This document shows positions 1 to 7,188 of a stretch of DNA of 25,319 nucleotides, piece after piece. Position 1 is the first letter of the stretch; each line of letters starts with the position of its first letter. The notes beneath the pieces are model-generated. The model was not told where the DNA came from, did no database searches, and saw nothing but the letters and a program-made list of their open reading frames with translations. Where the stretch lies: contig CAYFVC010000020.1 of NCBI GenBank assembly GCA_964346665.1, positions 1 to 25,319 of the forward strand, read 5' to 3'. This DNA is from JAZGEG01 sp964346665 (GTDB taxonomy: Archaea > Aenigmatarchaeota > Aenigmatarchaeia > QMZP01 > QMZT01). The position numbers and the translations under genes are program-made.

Positions 1-190
1 GCTCGAATATCGTTCTCAATCGTCTTTTTATCGAGTCAAGAGACCACTGGTCTGCTTCATCCCTTATCAACTTCGATTTCTTCTCAAGGTATTCCCTTAT
101 CTGCTCAAAGAAATCATCAGGGAGCTTCGTGAGCCCCTGCGAATTCTTCTCCTCCTCGAAGATCCTACGAATTGTCTCGTCTGTGAGCAT
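1..190 (-). CDS. GINS complex subunit, Gins51/GINS15-like (N-terminal part, runs off the window)
   Basis: Reading the minus strand from the ATG at 190 gives 63 residues in frame to the window edge, beginning MLTDETIRRIFEEEKNS and continuing with LTKLPDDFFEQIREYL. The pattern of a short helix with E-E-x-x-S, then L-x-x-L-x-x-D-F-(F/Y)-x-x-(I/V)-x-x-Y-L, is the start of the helical A-domain of archaeal GINS. GINS activates the replicative MCM helicase together with a RecJ/Cdc45-type protein at the fork. Assignment to the Gins51 type rather than Gins23 rests only on this N-terminus. An AT-rich TATA-like stretch at 211-226 lies 20-35 bases upstream, so the mRNA is probably leaderless. The C-terminal part is outside the window. 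Confidence 0.62.
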   Translation of the reverse strand, partial: MLTDETIRRIFEEEKNSQGLTKLPDDFFEQIREYLEKKSKLIRDEADQWSLDSIKRRLRTIFE

Positions 191-195
191 AGTTA

Positions 196-492
196 ATGGT
201 TGATGAACAGAAATATAAAATTAAATTCCAATTCGATAGAATGGAAGATTTCGAAATGACATTCAAGGCAGAAGTTCCGGATGTTTTGAACAAATACGGG
301 AAGGGTGTTCATTATCTTGGGTTTATTCGCTCAGAAATTAGAATTAAAGACGAATCTTTCGATCTCGTTCACGATATCAAATTTTCATATGATTTTGATA
401 AAGGTAAAATAATCGCAAAGGTCAAAACAGCAAATAAAAGGGAAGCAGAGGAGAAAGTTAAAGATTTCCTGAAAAGTAGGGACTATATCTGA
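196..492 (+). CDS. small protein of unknown function (98 aa)
   Basis: This is an open frame starting MVDEQKYKIKFQFDRM and ending DFLKSRDYI. It is charged, has no cysteine, signal peptide or membrane segment, and its pattern suggests alternating strands with a C-terminal helix (about residues 78-95). I do not recognise the family. The start is uncertain. ATG196 lies only 5 bases from the divergent GINS start and has no promoter of its own, whereas ATG241 (83 aa, MEDFEMTF) lies at leaderless distance from the TATA-like stretch at 211-226. The N-terminal strand KYKIKFQF would be lost with the later start, so I keep 196. It is followed after 62 bases by aIF5B, which has its own promoter. Confidence 0.6.
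   Translation: MVDEQKYKIKFQFDRMEDFEMTFKAEVPDVLNKYGKGVHYLGFIRSEIRIKDESFDLVHDIKFSYDFDKGKIIAKVKTANKREAEEKVKDFLKSRDYI
211..226. promoter_or_regulatory. AT-rich TATA-like element between divergent genes
   Basis: AAATATAAAATTAAAT is the only strong TATA-like stretch here. It sits 20-35 bases from the GINS start (190, minus) and 15-30 bases before a second in-frame ATG at 241 on the plus strand, so it could serve both divergent genes. It lies inside the reading frame of the small plus-strand gene if that gene starts at 196. Confidence 0.45.
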
Positions 493-515
493 AAGAATCA
501 AGTTCTTATAAAACA

Positions 516-550
516 ACAATTTAATAATTATTAAAAAATAGTAGAGTGAT
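516..550 (+). promoter_or_regulatory. promoter and GTGAT ribosome binding site of aIF5B
   Basis: A TATA-like TTATAAAA at 516-523 places transcription start near 545. GTGAT at 546-550, complementary to the conserved AUCAC of archaeal 16S rRNA 3' ends, then lies 4 bases before ATG555. The GTG of this motif is in frame and could be misread as the start codon. Confidence 0.55.
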
Positions 551-554
551 TGCT

Positions 555-2276
555 ATGCCTATCAGACAGCCAATAATAAGCGTGCTCGGGCACGTGGATT
601 CGGGGAAGACGACTTTGCTAGACAAGATCAGGGGAAGCGCTATCGCTCCAGGGGAGGCTGGCGGGATCACACAACACATAGGAGCTTCAGAGATCCCGAT
701 CAAGAACGTAATCGGGATATGTGGGGATCTCGTGAAAAAAATGGGCGTGGATGTTAAGATACCCGGTCTGCTCATAATTGACACACCTGGTCACGAAGCG
801 TTCGCAACCCTTCGAAAACGTGGGGGTAGCATAGCGGATCTCGCTGTTTTGGTTATCGATATAAACGAGGGCTTCCAGCCGCAGACTTCAGAAAGCCTGA
901 TGTTTCTGAAGGAATTCCAAACACCTTTCGCGGTGGCCGCCACGAAAATCGACAGGATTCTTGGCTGGCGTTCGGAGGAGAATGTTTGTTTCCTTCCGAA
1001 TTTCAAGGAGCAGGATGAGCGCGCGCAAAACGAGATAGAGGAGAAGATTTACAGGATCGTTGGACAACTTGGGGAGGAGGGGTTGAAATCCGAACGCTAC
1101 GATCGCGTGGAGGATTTCGCGAAAGAAGTATGTATTGTCCCTGTTTCCGGCGTGACTGGTGAGGGGATACCCGACCTCTTAATGGTTATCACGGGCCTTG
1201 CTCAGAAATACCTCGAAAAGCGATTGGAGGTTTCGAAAGAAACGGGGAAGGGAACGATATTGGAGGTTAAGGAGTTCAGGGGTTTGGGAAAGACAATAGA
1301 TGTGATACTTTATGACGGGGTTATAAACAAGGGTGACACTCTCGTAATCGGAGGGAAGGATATCGTGACAACGAAGGTGAAGGCTTTGTTAAAACCAGAA
1401 CCCCTGAAGGAGATGAGGGTTGAAAGGACGTTTAGATCTATCGAAAAAGTATCAGCGGCCTCAGGGGTGAAGATTTCCGCCACGAACCTCGAGAACGTGA
1501 TAGCGGGATCGCCTGTTAGGTTCGTTACGGATGAAAAGGACGTGGAGAGGGCGAAGGAGGATATAGAGAAGGAGATAGAAGAGGTCGAAATAGAGACCGA
1601 GAACGAAGGGATCATACTGAAGGCGGACACGCTCGGGAGCTTGGAAGGTTTGATAAAAGCGCTCAGTGATTTGAAAATCCCTATAAGGAAAGCCAAGGTA
1701 GGGAATGTTCTGAAGGCGGATGTTATGGAAAGCTCGGGGATGGAGAAACCAGTGATATTCGCGTTTCACGTCGAACTCCTTCCTGACGCTTTGGAAGCTT
1801 CGAAAAAGCTTGGGGTAAAGATCTTCAAATCGGATATAATTTACAAACTGATAGAAGAGTACCAAGAATGGGAGGAAGAAGAGAAGAAAAGGAGCGAAAT
1901 TCAACTTCTAGAAAGCGTAACACATCCAGGAAGGGTAAAGATTCTACCTGGTTACGTCTTCAGGCAATCAAAGCCCGCGATATTCGGAGTTGAAGTGTTG
2001 GGAGGAACGATAAAACCAGGGTATAAACTTAGGAAAAAAGAGAAGGTTATAGGGGAAGTGAAAGAACTGCAATCAGAAGGGGAGAACATCGAAAAGGCGA
2101 AGATCGGGGAGAAGGTGGCTGTTTCGATTGAAGGGGTGACGATCGGTAGGCAGATAAGCGAGGGTGATACTTTAGAAACCGTGATGAAAGAAAAGGATTT
2201 CGAGGTTCTGAACAAGTTGAAAGCGAAGCTCCCCCCGGACGAGAGGAAGCTTCTTGAAGATTTCGAAAAGAAATGA
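555..2276 (+). CDS. infB: translation initiation factor aIF5B (IF-2 family)
   Basis: This GTPase promotes ribosomal subunit joining and stabilises initiator tRNA on the ribosome. The 573-residue protein has the archaeal length. G1 is GHVDSGKT (residues 12-19), G2 lies in GGITQHIG (36-43), G3 is DTPGH (76-80) and G4 is TKID (130-133). These are followed by domain II after the GTPase, the domain III linker with LKADTLGSLEGLIKAL, and a C-terminal beta-barrel containing HPGRVKILPGYVFRQSKPAIFG. Two positions differ from the usual archaeal motif: Ser replaces His in GHVDHGKT, and Thr replaces Asn in NKID. Both substitutions occur in other functional GTPases. I chose ATG555 (MPIRQPIISVLGHVD) because family members start just before the P-loop and because the in-frame GTG at 546 belongs to the ribosome binding site. 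aIF2-beta follows after 43 bases. Confidence 0.97.
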   Translation: MPIRQPIISVLGHVDSGKTTLLDKIRGSAIAPGEAGGITQHIGASEIPIKNVIGICGDLVKKMGVDVKIPGLLIIDTPGHEAFATLRKRGGSIADLAVLVIDINEGFQPQTSESLMFLKEFQTPFAVAATKIDRILGWRSEENVCFLPNFKEQDERAQNEIEEKIYRIVGQLGEEGLKSERYDRVEDFAKEVCIVPVSGVTGEGIPDLLMVITGLAQKYLEKRLEVSKETGKGTILEVKEFRGLGKTIDVILYDGVINKGDTLVIGGKDIVTTKVKALLKPEPLKEMRVERTFRSIEKVSAASGVKISATNLENVIAGSPVRFVTDEKDVERAKEDIEKEIEEVEIETENEGIILKADTLGSLEGLIKALSDLKIPIRKAKVGNVLKADVMESSGMEKPVIFAFHVELLPDALEASKKLGVKIFKSDIIYKLIEEYQEWEEEEKKRSEIQLLESVTHPGRVKILPGYVFRQSKPAIFGVEVLGGTIKPGYKLRKKEKVIGEVKELQSEGENIEKAKIGEKVAVSIEGVTIGRQISEGDTLETVMKEKDFEVLNKLKAKLPPDERKLLEDFEKK

Positions 2277-2287
2277 TTTCTGAAAAT

Positions 2288-2297
2288 TAATTTAAAT
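2288..2297 (+). promoter_or_regulatory. TATA-like element upstream of aIF2-beta
   Basis: TAATTTAAAT centred about 27 bases before ATG2320, with no ribosome binding site in between, fits a leaderless transcript separate from aIF5B. Confidence 0.45.
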
Positions 2298-2319
2298 CCT
2301 TCCTTCGTTAGTTTTAGTT

Positions 2320-2727
2320 ATGCAGTCTTACGAAAAACTTCTGGATCAGGCATTCGGCAAGCTCCCGGAAAAATCGGAATCGGGTGAGAGGTTTCAAATG
2401 CCGAAAGCAAGCGTATTGCCAGCTGGTGCCCGAACAATCATAACCAATTTCGTGGAGATAGCGAATTCCCTTAGGAGGAAGCCCGACCACTTGCAGAAAT
2501 TTCTCCTGAAAGAACTCGCGACCTCCGGGGAATTGAAAGGGAACAGGTTGATTGTTCAAGGGAGGTTCAGGTCGGATGTTGTGGACAAGAAGATTGAGCT
2601 TTACATGAAGGAGTACGTCTTATGTCCTGACTGCGGCAAGCCCGATACGAAATTCATGAAGGAAGATCGTTACCTTTTTCTCAAATGCGAGGCCTGCGGT
2701 TCGAAACACGTGGTTAAGAAAGTTTAG
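2320..2727 (+). CDS. translation initiation factor aIF2 subunit beta
   Basis: This is the beta subunit of the heterotrimeric aIF2 that carries initiator Met-tRNA to the small subunit. It has 135 residues, the usual archaeal size. An N-terminal helix (YEKLLDQAFGKLP) resembles the gamma-binding segment. It is followed by the alpha/beta core with RTIITNFVEIA and HLQKFLLKELATSG, and a C-terminal zinc ribbon with Cys102, Cys105, Cys123 and Cys126 (CPDC...CEAC). The strand LIVQGRF and the segment IELYMKEYVLCPDC are typical. It ends one base before the stop codon of the convergent membrane-protein gene. Confidence 0.96.
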   Translation: MQSYEKLLDQAFGKLPEKSESGERFQMPKASVLPAGARTIITNFVEIANSLRRKPDHLQKFLLKELATSGELKGNRLIVQGRFRSDVVDKKIELYMKEYVLCPDCGKPDTKFMKEDRYLFLKCEACGSKHVVKKV

Positions 2728-2728
2728 A

Positions 2729-3817
2729 CTAAATCGCGATTATGAATCCCGTTGGGACGTTGATGTCCGGTATTTTTACACAGTTGCAGAGCATTTCCTC
2801 TGTGGAGGAGCATATCTCAGAACTTTCCAACATCTCCTGATTCGTCATGGTGGATGTATCCATGCCCTCGGGGAGGGTTACCGAAATAATGTAGTCCTCT
2901 CCGCCTAAATCTGTCTGGTGCATAAGGACAACATCCCTCCCTGTTTCGCTCTCTATAATCTGCTTTACGTTTTCGTTGGAATAGGAACCCGCTCCACCAA
3001 GTATGCTTATCCCGTGTTTCATCAATAAGCGTGATGCCGATACGCAACCCTCAGGCAGGTCTTCATTTCCTATTAACATGTTAAACTGCTCAGGGCTCAT
3101 CCCGAGGAACGAAGCCACACTTTCCAGCATGGTCGGGAATCCCCTGAAGTTTAAAATCGAGAACGCGACCAGGAATATAATCATTGCGATTCCGATTATT
3201 CTTACAGGGTCCGAAAGCAATCCCTTCTCCTCCAAGTGTTCGATTTTCTTCACCTCTCCTGTATACGCCCCCATGATCACCGCTGCCTTTTTATCACCCC
3301 TTTCCAGGAGGATCTCCCAGTCTGTGTCCTTCAGATTTGCCTGTTTTGTTGTGAAACCAGGGACAAGGGTTTCCGCCGTTCTCCTGACTTCGTCTTCCTT
3401 GAGGGTGGGGATCTTGTATTTCAAGAGAATTCCTTCGAGAAGCGAAACTCTCTCCTGCAATTTCCTCGTCGTGCTTCCTTTACCCTCCTCCCTTTCCTTG
3501 CGCGTTATCATATGAAATGCAGCTGCGATGATTATCGCTCCTAACAACCCTCCAAGAAACATGTCCATCTGAATTGTCTGGAATATCGTTCCCTGAAAGA
3601 AAAACATGTAGTTACGGAGGACGGTTCCAATTATCAGGCAAAGGAAACCTACCCCGAACATCGATACTGTCCATATAGCGAATGGGATTTTCTTGTGGAG
3701 ACCACGGAAAGCTAAAGAACCGAAAACCCATGCCAGAACGAAATACATGATTATTTGAAGTATGAAAAGCATCTGGGGGAGCATGTCAATTATGTTGAAA
3801 AGAGAAGGGCCGTTCAT
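2729..3817 (-). CDS. multi-pass membrane protein of unknown function (362 aa)
   Basis: I do not recognise this family. The N-terminal ~110 residues hold three hydrophobic segments (about 10-35, 45-68 and 80-105), followed by a positively charged stretch with RKEREEGKG. A heptad-like helix (LQERVSLLEGILLKY) comes next, then a soluble section with GDKKAAVIMGAYTGEVKKIE. A fourth membrane segment (PVRIIGIAMIIFLVAFSIL, about 205-225) leads into a C-terminal domain with several cysteines (CVSASR, ICSS, LCNC) that probably lies on the far side of the membrane. No enzymatic motif is visible. It is transcribed alone on the minus strand, and its start is divergent from the S15 leader promoter. Confidence 0.85.
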   Translation of the reverse strand: MNGPSLFNIIDMLPQMLFILQIIMYFVLAWVFGSLAFRGLHKKIPFAIWTVSMFGVGFLCLIIGTVLRNYMFFFQGTIFQTIQMDMFLGGLLGAIIIAAAFHMITRKEREEGKGSTTRKLQERVSLLEGILLKYKIPTLKEDEVRRTAETLVPGFTTKQANLKDTDWEILLERGDKKAAVIMGAYTGEVKKIEHLEEKGLLSDPVRIIGIAMIIFLVAFSILNFRGFPTMLESVASFLGMSPEQFNMLIGNEDLPEGCVSASRLLMKHGISILGGAGSYSNENVKQIIESETGRDVVLMHQTDLGGEDYIISVTLPEGMDTSTMTNQEMLESSEICSSTEEMLCNCVKIPDINVPTGFIIAI

Positions 3818-3879
3818 AAATATTAATTGGTAAGAATTGCTATAAATTTAGAATTCCCATTCGCTTTTCCGCAATTAAC

Positions 3880-3889
3880 TTTTTAAATA
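3880..3889 (+). promoter_or_regulatory. TATA-like element for the S15 leader RNA
   Basis: TTTTTAAATA lies about 26-30 bases before the first strand of the hairpin at 3911. A transcript starting where archaeal spacing predicts (about 3909-3914) would therefore begin with that hairpin and carry a ~125-base leader before the S15 start. Other genes here show little or no leader. Confidence 0.5.
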
Positions 3890-3910
3890 TTCCCCTTCAC
3901 TATAATCATT

Positions 3911-4010
3911 AAGAACAAGCCAGTTCGAGCGGCTAGCTTGTATCCGTTTATCTGCGCTTGTTCTTGGATTTCGATTGACGCATACAAAGTATGCGTCGCA
4001 AAAAGTCGCA
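3911..4010 (+). ncRNA. structured RNA or 5' leader upstream of the S15 gene
   Basis: Two hairpins are visible. In the first, 3911-3920 (AAGAACAAGC) pairs perfectly with 3956-3965 (GCTTGTTCTT). The same left strand can instead pair over 6 bases with GCTTGT at 3936-3941, so two mutually exclusive folds exist. The second is a perfect 9-bp stem, 3977-3985 (GACGCATAC) with 3989-3997, closing a 3-base AAA loop. A direct repeat GTCGCA follows at 3995 and 4005. It could be a regulatory leader of rps15 or an independent small RNA. I recognise no known RNA family: it is not a tRNA, and no C/D boxes or well-placed ACA box are present. Confidence 0.45.
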
Positions 4011-4037
4011 TTTACATAAGTAATAAGGTCGTTGTAT

Positions 4038-4490
4038 ATGGCGCGGATGTATTCAAGGAAGAAAGGGAAGTCGGGTTCGAAAAAACCAAAACAAAAGGTC
4101 GCGAAATGGGTAGACTACAAACCAAAGGAAATTGAAGATCTCGTGATCAAATACGCAAAGCAGGGTATGCAGAGCGCGAAGATAGGTGTAATCCTTCGGG
4201 ATCAGTACGGGATTCCTTCTGTCAAGGTTGTCACGAAGAAAACGATCAGCCAGATCATAAAGGATAACAACCTTTACTCCAAACTTCCTGAAGACCTCTT
4301 CAACCTTCTCAAACGAGCGGTCGAGCTCAAAGTCCATTTGGAAAAGAACAAGAGAGACTACCAGTCCTATCGAGGGCTGGAACTCACCGAATCGAAAATT
4401 CGAAGGCTTGTAAGATACTACATTCGGAAGGGAATCCTTCCTAAGGGCTGGAAGTACGATCCTGAACAGGCAAAACTGCTCATAAGGTAG
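4038..4490 (+). CDS. 30S ribosomal protein S15 (S15P/S13e)
   Basis: This small-subunit protein binds the central domain of 16S rRNA. The 150-residue sequence starts MARMYSRKKGKSGSKKP, the standard archaeal/eukaryotic S13e N-terminal extension, and continues into the S15 core with LTESKIRRLVRYYIRKGILP. The segment around VEIKVHLEKNKRDYQSYRGL-type residues (here VELKVHLEKNKRDYQSYR) is the rRNA-binding helix region. ATG4038 is chosen because the family begins MARMxSRxKG; an in-frame TTG two codons upstream adds only MY. No ribosome binding site precedes it; instead there is a long structured leader. It converges on the aminotransferase gene with 14 bases between the stops. Confidence 0.96.
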   Translation: MARMYSRKKGKSGSKKPKQKVAKWVDYKPKEIEDLVIKYAKQGMQSAKIGVILRDQYGIPSVKVVTKKTISQIIKDNNLYSKLPEDLFNLLKRAVELKVHLEKNKRDYQSYRGLELTESKIRRLVRYYIRKGILPKGWKYDPEQAKLLIR

Positions 4491-4504
4491 AATGTTTTAC
4501 AGGA

Positions 4505-5701
4505 TTACTTGTAATTCTCCTTCACGTATTCCTCTAGCTTGTTGAAGGATTCCTCAAGGATTTCGAGTGGTGGTAGGAATACGATTCGGAAGTGATCGGG
4601 CTTCGGATAACCAAACCCTGTCCCAAAGACAGCGAGTATGTGTTTTTTGTAAAGAAGGTCGAGAATGAACTTCTTGTCATTATCTACATCGAGCTCGATC
4701 TTAGGGAAAGCGTAGAAAGCTCCTCTCGGTTTCGTGCAGGAGAAGCCCTCGATCTCGTTGAATCTTTTGTAGATCAGGTCTCGTCTTTCCTGCAAACGTT
4801 TGTTCATGTCCTTTATGTGATCCTGCGGACCTTCCAGCGCTGGCTTGATGGCGTACTGGAAAGGGCCAGGGGAGCAAAGTCTTGCTCTCGCCAGCTTGAA
4901 AACCGTTTCCCTGTAATCCTTAATCGAATCCTCGGGCCCGCTGAAAATTATCCATCCAACCCTCCAGCCCGGAACGATGTAGTTCTTCGACATCCCGTTG
5001 AAGGTTAGAACAGGCATGTCATTCGCTAGGGATGCGGTAGGGTGATGTTTTTCCCCGTCGAACAAAATCTTGTTGTAGATTTCATCCGAAAATATCATGA
5101 GGTCGTGCTCGTTCGCTAAATCTATTATCTCTTCCAGCGTGGATTTCGAATACAAAGAACCCGTTGGGTTGTTCGGGTTGATTATTATAATTCCTCTAGT
5201 TTTCTCGTTTATTCTCTTTCGCATGTCATCCAAATCGGGCTGCCACTCGTTTTCTTCGGAGGTTAGGTATTGGTTAAGGGCGGCTCCGATCTTGTGAACT
5301 ATCGCTATGTAAACAGGATATCCTGGGACAGGGGTCAAAACGTTCTCTCCCGGATTTAGAAGAGAGTTCATTGCGAGTTCGATCCCTTCACTCACGCCCG
5401 TTGTTATCAGAATGTTTTCCTTTGAAGTTTTTACGCCCAATCTCTCCGCTTCTTTCACTATCGCTTCCCTCGCCTCATCCACCCCAGCAGAATCAGCATA
5501 GCCGTTCAGGTTCGCTAGCATTGCCTTGTGGGCAGCCTCTATTATGTGTTGTGGCGTAACGAAATCGTAAGCGTTCGGATCTCCTATGTTCAAATGGAGA
5601 ATTTTCTTCCCCTGTGCCTTGAGCTTTTTCGCCTCCACTACAACGTCACGTATCGCGTACGTGACCTTCTCGGTCCTAGTTGCTGGGGCTACCCTCTTCA
5701 T
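4505..5701 (-). CDS. PLP-dependent aminotransferase, class I/II (alanine/aspartate aminotransferase-like)
   Basis: This enzyme transfers an amino group between an amino acid and a 2-oxoacid with pyridoxal phosphate. The fold-type I signature is complete over 398 residues. It has LNIGDPNAYDF (37-47), an aromatic stacking region GYPVYIA (127-133), NPNNPTG (175-181), SDEIYNKI with the cofactor-contacting Asp206, and Schiff-base Lys239 in FNGMSKNYIVPGWRVGW. Substrate-carboxylate Arg is likely in DHFRIVF near the C-terminus. The GMSKNYIVPGWRVGW form resembles archaeal alanine aminotransferase-like enzymes, but the substrate cannot be settled from sequence alone. A TATTTAAATA stretch about 30 bases upstream and the absence of a ribosome binding site suggest a leaderless transcript. 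Confidence 0.92.
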   Translation of the reverse strand: MKRVAPATRTEKVTYAIRDVVVEAKKLKAQGKKILHLNIGDPNAYDFVTPQHIIEAAHKAMLANLNGYADSAGVDEAREAIVKEAERLGVKTSKENILITTGVSEGIELAMNSLLNPGENVLTPVPGYPVYIAIVHKIGAALNQYLTSEENEWQPDLDDMRKRINEKTRGIIIINPNNPTGSLYSKSTLEEIIDLANEHDLMIFSDEIYNKILFDGEKHHPTASLANDMPVLTFNGMSKNYIVPGWRVGWIIFSGPEDSIKDYRETVFKLARARLCSPGPFQYAIKPALEGPQDHIKDMNKRLQERRDLIYKRFNEIEGFSCTKPRGAFYAFPKIELDVDNDKKFILDLLYKKHILAVFGTGFGYPKPDHFRIVFLPPLEILEESFNKLEEYVKENYK

Positions 5702-5726
5702 AGTAATGTAGTATTGAAAACAGCGT

Positions 5727-5736
5727 ATTTAAATAA
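5727..5736 (-). promoter_or_regulatory. TATA-like element of the aminotransferase gene
   Basis: The minus strand reads TATTTAAATA about 26-35 bases upstream of ATG5701, the spacing expected for a leaderless archaeal mRNA. The rest of the gap to the rhomboid stop (5737-5807) holds two imperfect copies of TTTTTGGGTAA (5774-5784 and 5792-5802) and nothing else that I can assign. Confidence 0.4.
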
Positions 5737-5807
5737 ATTATATCCGATGGGAAATGGATTGGGTTTCATAACATTTTTGGGTAACTTAACTTTTTTGGGT
5801 AAAAAGG

Positions 5808-6500
5808 TTATTCCCAGATGTATTCGAAATCCCTCTCCCCCAATCCCTTTCTTTCCCTTTCCTTGATCTTCCAGAAAGCCATGATAAGGAGACCTGTTAT
5901 TATGCCTCCCACGTGACCGAAATTCGCCACCCCCGGTTCAAGGCCCATGATCCCGAAGAATGTCTCTTCTATCAGGAAGAAGATTATCATGCCCGCGGCC
6001 GGCATGGGAATCAAACCAAGAAAATAGACCCATGTCTTAGGATATTTGAAGGCGTAGGCAGCTAGCACTCCAAAAACCGCCCCGGATGCTCCTATAAGGC
6101 TTATGTCATAAGCCCCCATCAGCCAAGCCATCATCGAGATATAGAACATCGCGGATCCTATACCCGAAACCACGTAGACAATTATGAATCTTTTCTTCCC
6201 CAAAGTCTGCTCGAGGGGGAAGCCGAATATCGCGAGTATCAGCATATTGATAGCGATATGATAAGGGTATATCATCACGCCCTGAATTGTGTTAACGAAG
6301 GTCGCGTGGAGAAACATGTAAGTTAAGAATTGATAGACATAGCCTGATAAAGCTAAACTCGGTTTCAACGCGAAGAGGGCATTAACCAGGGGATATGAAA
6401 TCAATTGAATAATCCAGACTATCACATTCACTATTATGATCTTGAAGGTCAGAGATTGTGTGAAAGGGTAATGAAGTTCTGTATTTTGTAAGTAAATCAT
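5808..6500 (-). CDS. rhomboid-family intramembrane serine protease
   Basis: This family cleaves transmembrane segments of other membrane proteins inside the bilayer. The 230-residue protein has six hydrophobic segments. The catalytic serine lies in GASG (Ser139, followed by AVFGVLAAYAF) and the catalytic histidine in FGHVGGIITGLLI (His196). The HxxxN motif on the second helix is HIAIN (His81, Asn85). I place the start at ATG6500 (MIYLQNTELHYPF) because GTGAT lies 3 bases upstream of it on the minus strand. An earlier in-frame ATG at 6560 would overlap the Nth gene and has no such support. It is the last gene of the NreA-Nth-rhomboid unit. The substrate is unknown. Confidence 0.92.
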   Translation of the reverse strand: MIYLQNTELHYPFTQSLTFKIIIVNVIVWIIQLISYPLVNALFALKPSLALSGYVYQFLTYMFLHATFVNTIQGVMIYPYHIAINMLILAIFGFPLEQTLGKKRFIIVYVVSGIGSAMFYISMMAWLMGAYDISLIGASGAVFGVLAAYAFKYPKTWVYFLGLIPMPAAGMIIFFLIEETFFGIMGLEPGVANFGHVGGIITGLLIMAFWKIKERERKGLGERDFEYIWE

Positions 6501-6516
6501 AGCATCACTTTTTACT

Positions 6517-7167
6517 TCATACGGACTTCTTTTTGGAAAGGTAGAAATCGCATATCTCATTTAATTCGCAGATCTCGCATTTCGGATTTCTCGTCCTGCA
6601 CGTATCCTTTCCGAAGTTCACGAAACCGAGGTTGACCAAGAACCTTTCCTCTTTAGGAACGAGGTTTTCGAGAGTCGTTCGTATTTCTTCGTACTTCGCC
6701 TCTTTCCTAACGAATCCCAGTCTTTTGGAGCACACTTCAACATGCACGTCCACCGCTATCACTGGTTCTCCGAGACCATAGGAAAGTACAACATCCGCTG
6801 TTTTAAAACCGACTCCAGGAAGGGTTAACAATTCCGAACGTTTTCTAGGGAAAGAAACCCTGTAATCCTTTATCAAAACCCTTGACAGATCCTTTATCCT
6901 TTTCGCTTTTTGCCTGAAGGTCCCGGAAGGTTTTATAATCTCCTCGAGTTCATTATCCTCGAGTTTCAGGATTTCCTCAGGGGTCGTCACCACCGAGAAC
7001 AAACGTTCGCTCGCTAGTGACGTATTTTCGTCCCTTGTTCTCTGCGAAAGTATCGTGGTCACGAGAAGTTCGAAAAGGTCCGGATTCCTCTCCATTCTTT
7101 CCTCTATCTTCTTGCCGTATATTTTCCTAAGGAATTCCAGTATCCTCTGCATTTTCTGCTGGGACAT
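6517..7167 (-). CDS. nth: endonuclease III (DNA glycosylase/AP lyase)
   Basis: This base-excision repair enzyme removes oxidised pyrimidines and cuts at the abasic site. The 216-residue sequence has the helix-hairpin-helix LPGVGFKTA (116-124) with catalytic Lys122, followed by catalytic Asp140 in VIAVDVHV. The C-terminal iron-sulphur cluster has the exact family spacing C-x6-C-x2-C-x5-C at Cys190, 197, 200 and 206. It starts 21 bases after the NreA stop and is followed after 16 bases by the rhomboid gene, so all three are probably co-transcribed. No ribosome binding site is obvious before ATG7167. Confidence 0.97.
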   Translation of the reverse strand: MSQQKMQRILEFLRKIYGKKIEERMERNPDLFELLVTTILSQRTRDENTSLASERLFSVVTTPEEILKLEDNELEEIIKPSGTFRQKAKRIKDLSRVLIKDYRVSFPRKRSELLTLPGVGFKTADVVLSYGLGEPVIAVDVHVEVCSKRLGFVRKEAKYEEIRTTLENLVPKEERFLVNLGFVNFGKDTCRTRNPKCEICELNEICDFYLSKKKSV

Positions 7168-7188
7168 AGGTAATATTTAGGAAAAGTA

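Noticed and set aside
1461..1904. 147-codon open frame antisense to aIF5B
   Set aside because: It is a frame shadow of a strongly conserved gene; its residue pattern is low-complexity and aromatic-rich with no start signals.
3003..3515. 170-codon plus-strand frame across the unknown membrane protein
   Set aside because: The minus-strand frame has clear membrane segments and a full-length start-to-stop span; the plus frame is its shadow.
3915..3941. GTTCGAGC flanked by GCC/GGC resembles a tRNA T-arm
   Set aside because: No acceptor stem, D-arm or anticodon arm can be placed around it at tRNA spacing.
3911..4016. Two hairpins followed by ACA at 4014, as in an H/ACA guide RNA
   Set aside because: The ACA is not the expected distance from a pairing pocket, and neither hairpin shows a kink-turn or internal pocket; left as an unassigned structured leader.
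5774..5802. Two copies of TTTTTGGGTAA as a regulatory repeat
   Set aside because: There are only two short imperfect copies in an AT-rich gap; on the minus strand they may simply help terminate the rhomboid transcript.
6501..6560. Rhomboid start at 6560 overlapping the Nth end
   Set aside because: The extra 20 residues are hydrophilic and unconserved-looking, and GTGAT directly precedes ATG6500.
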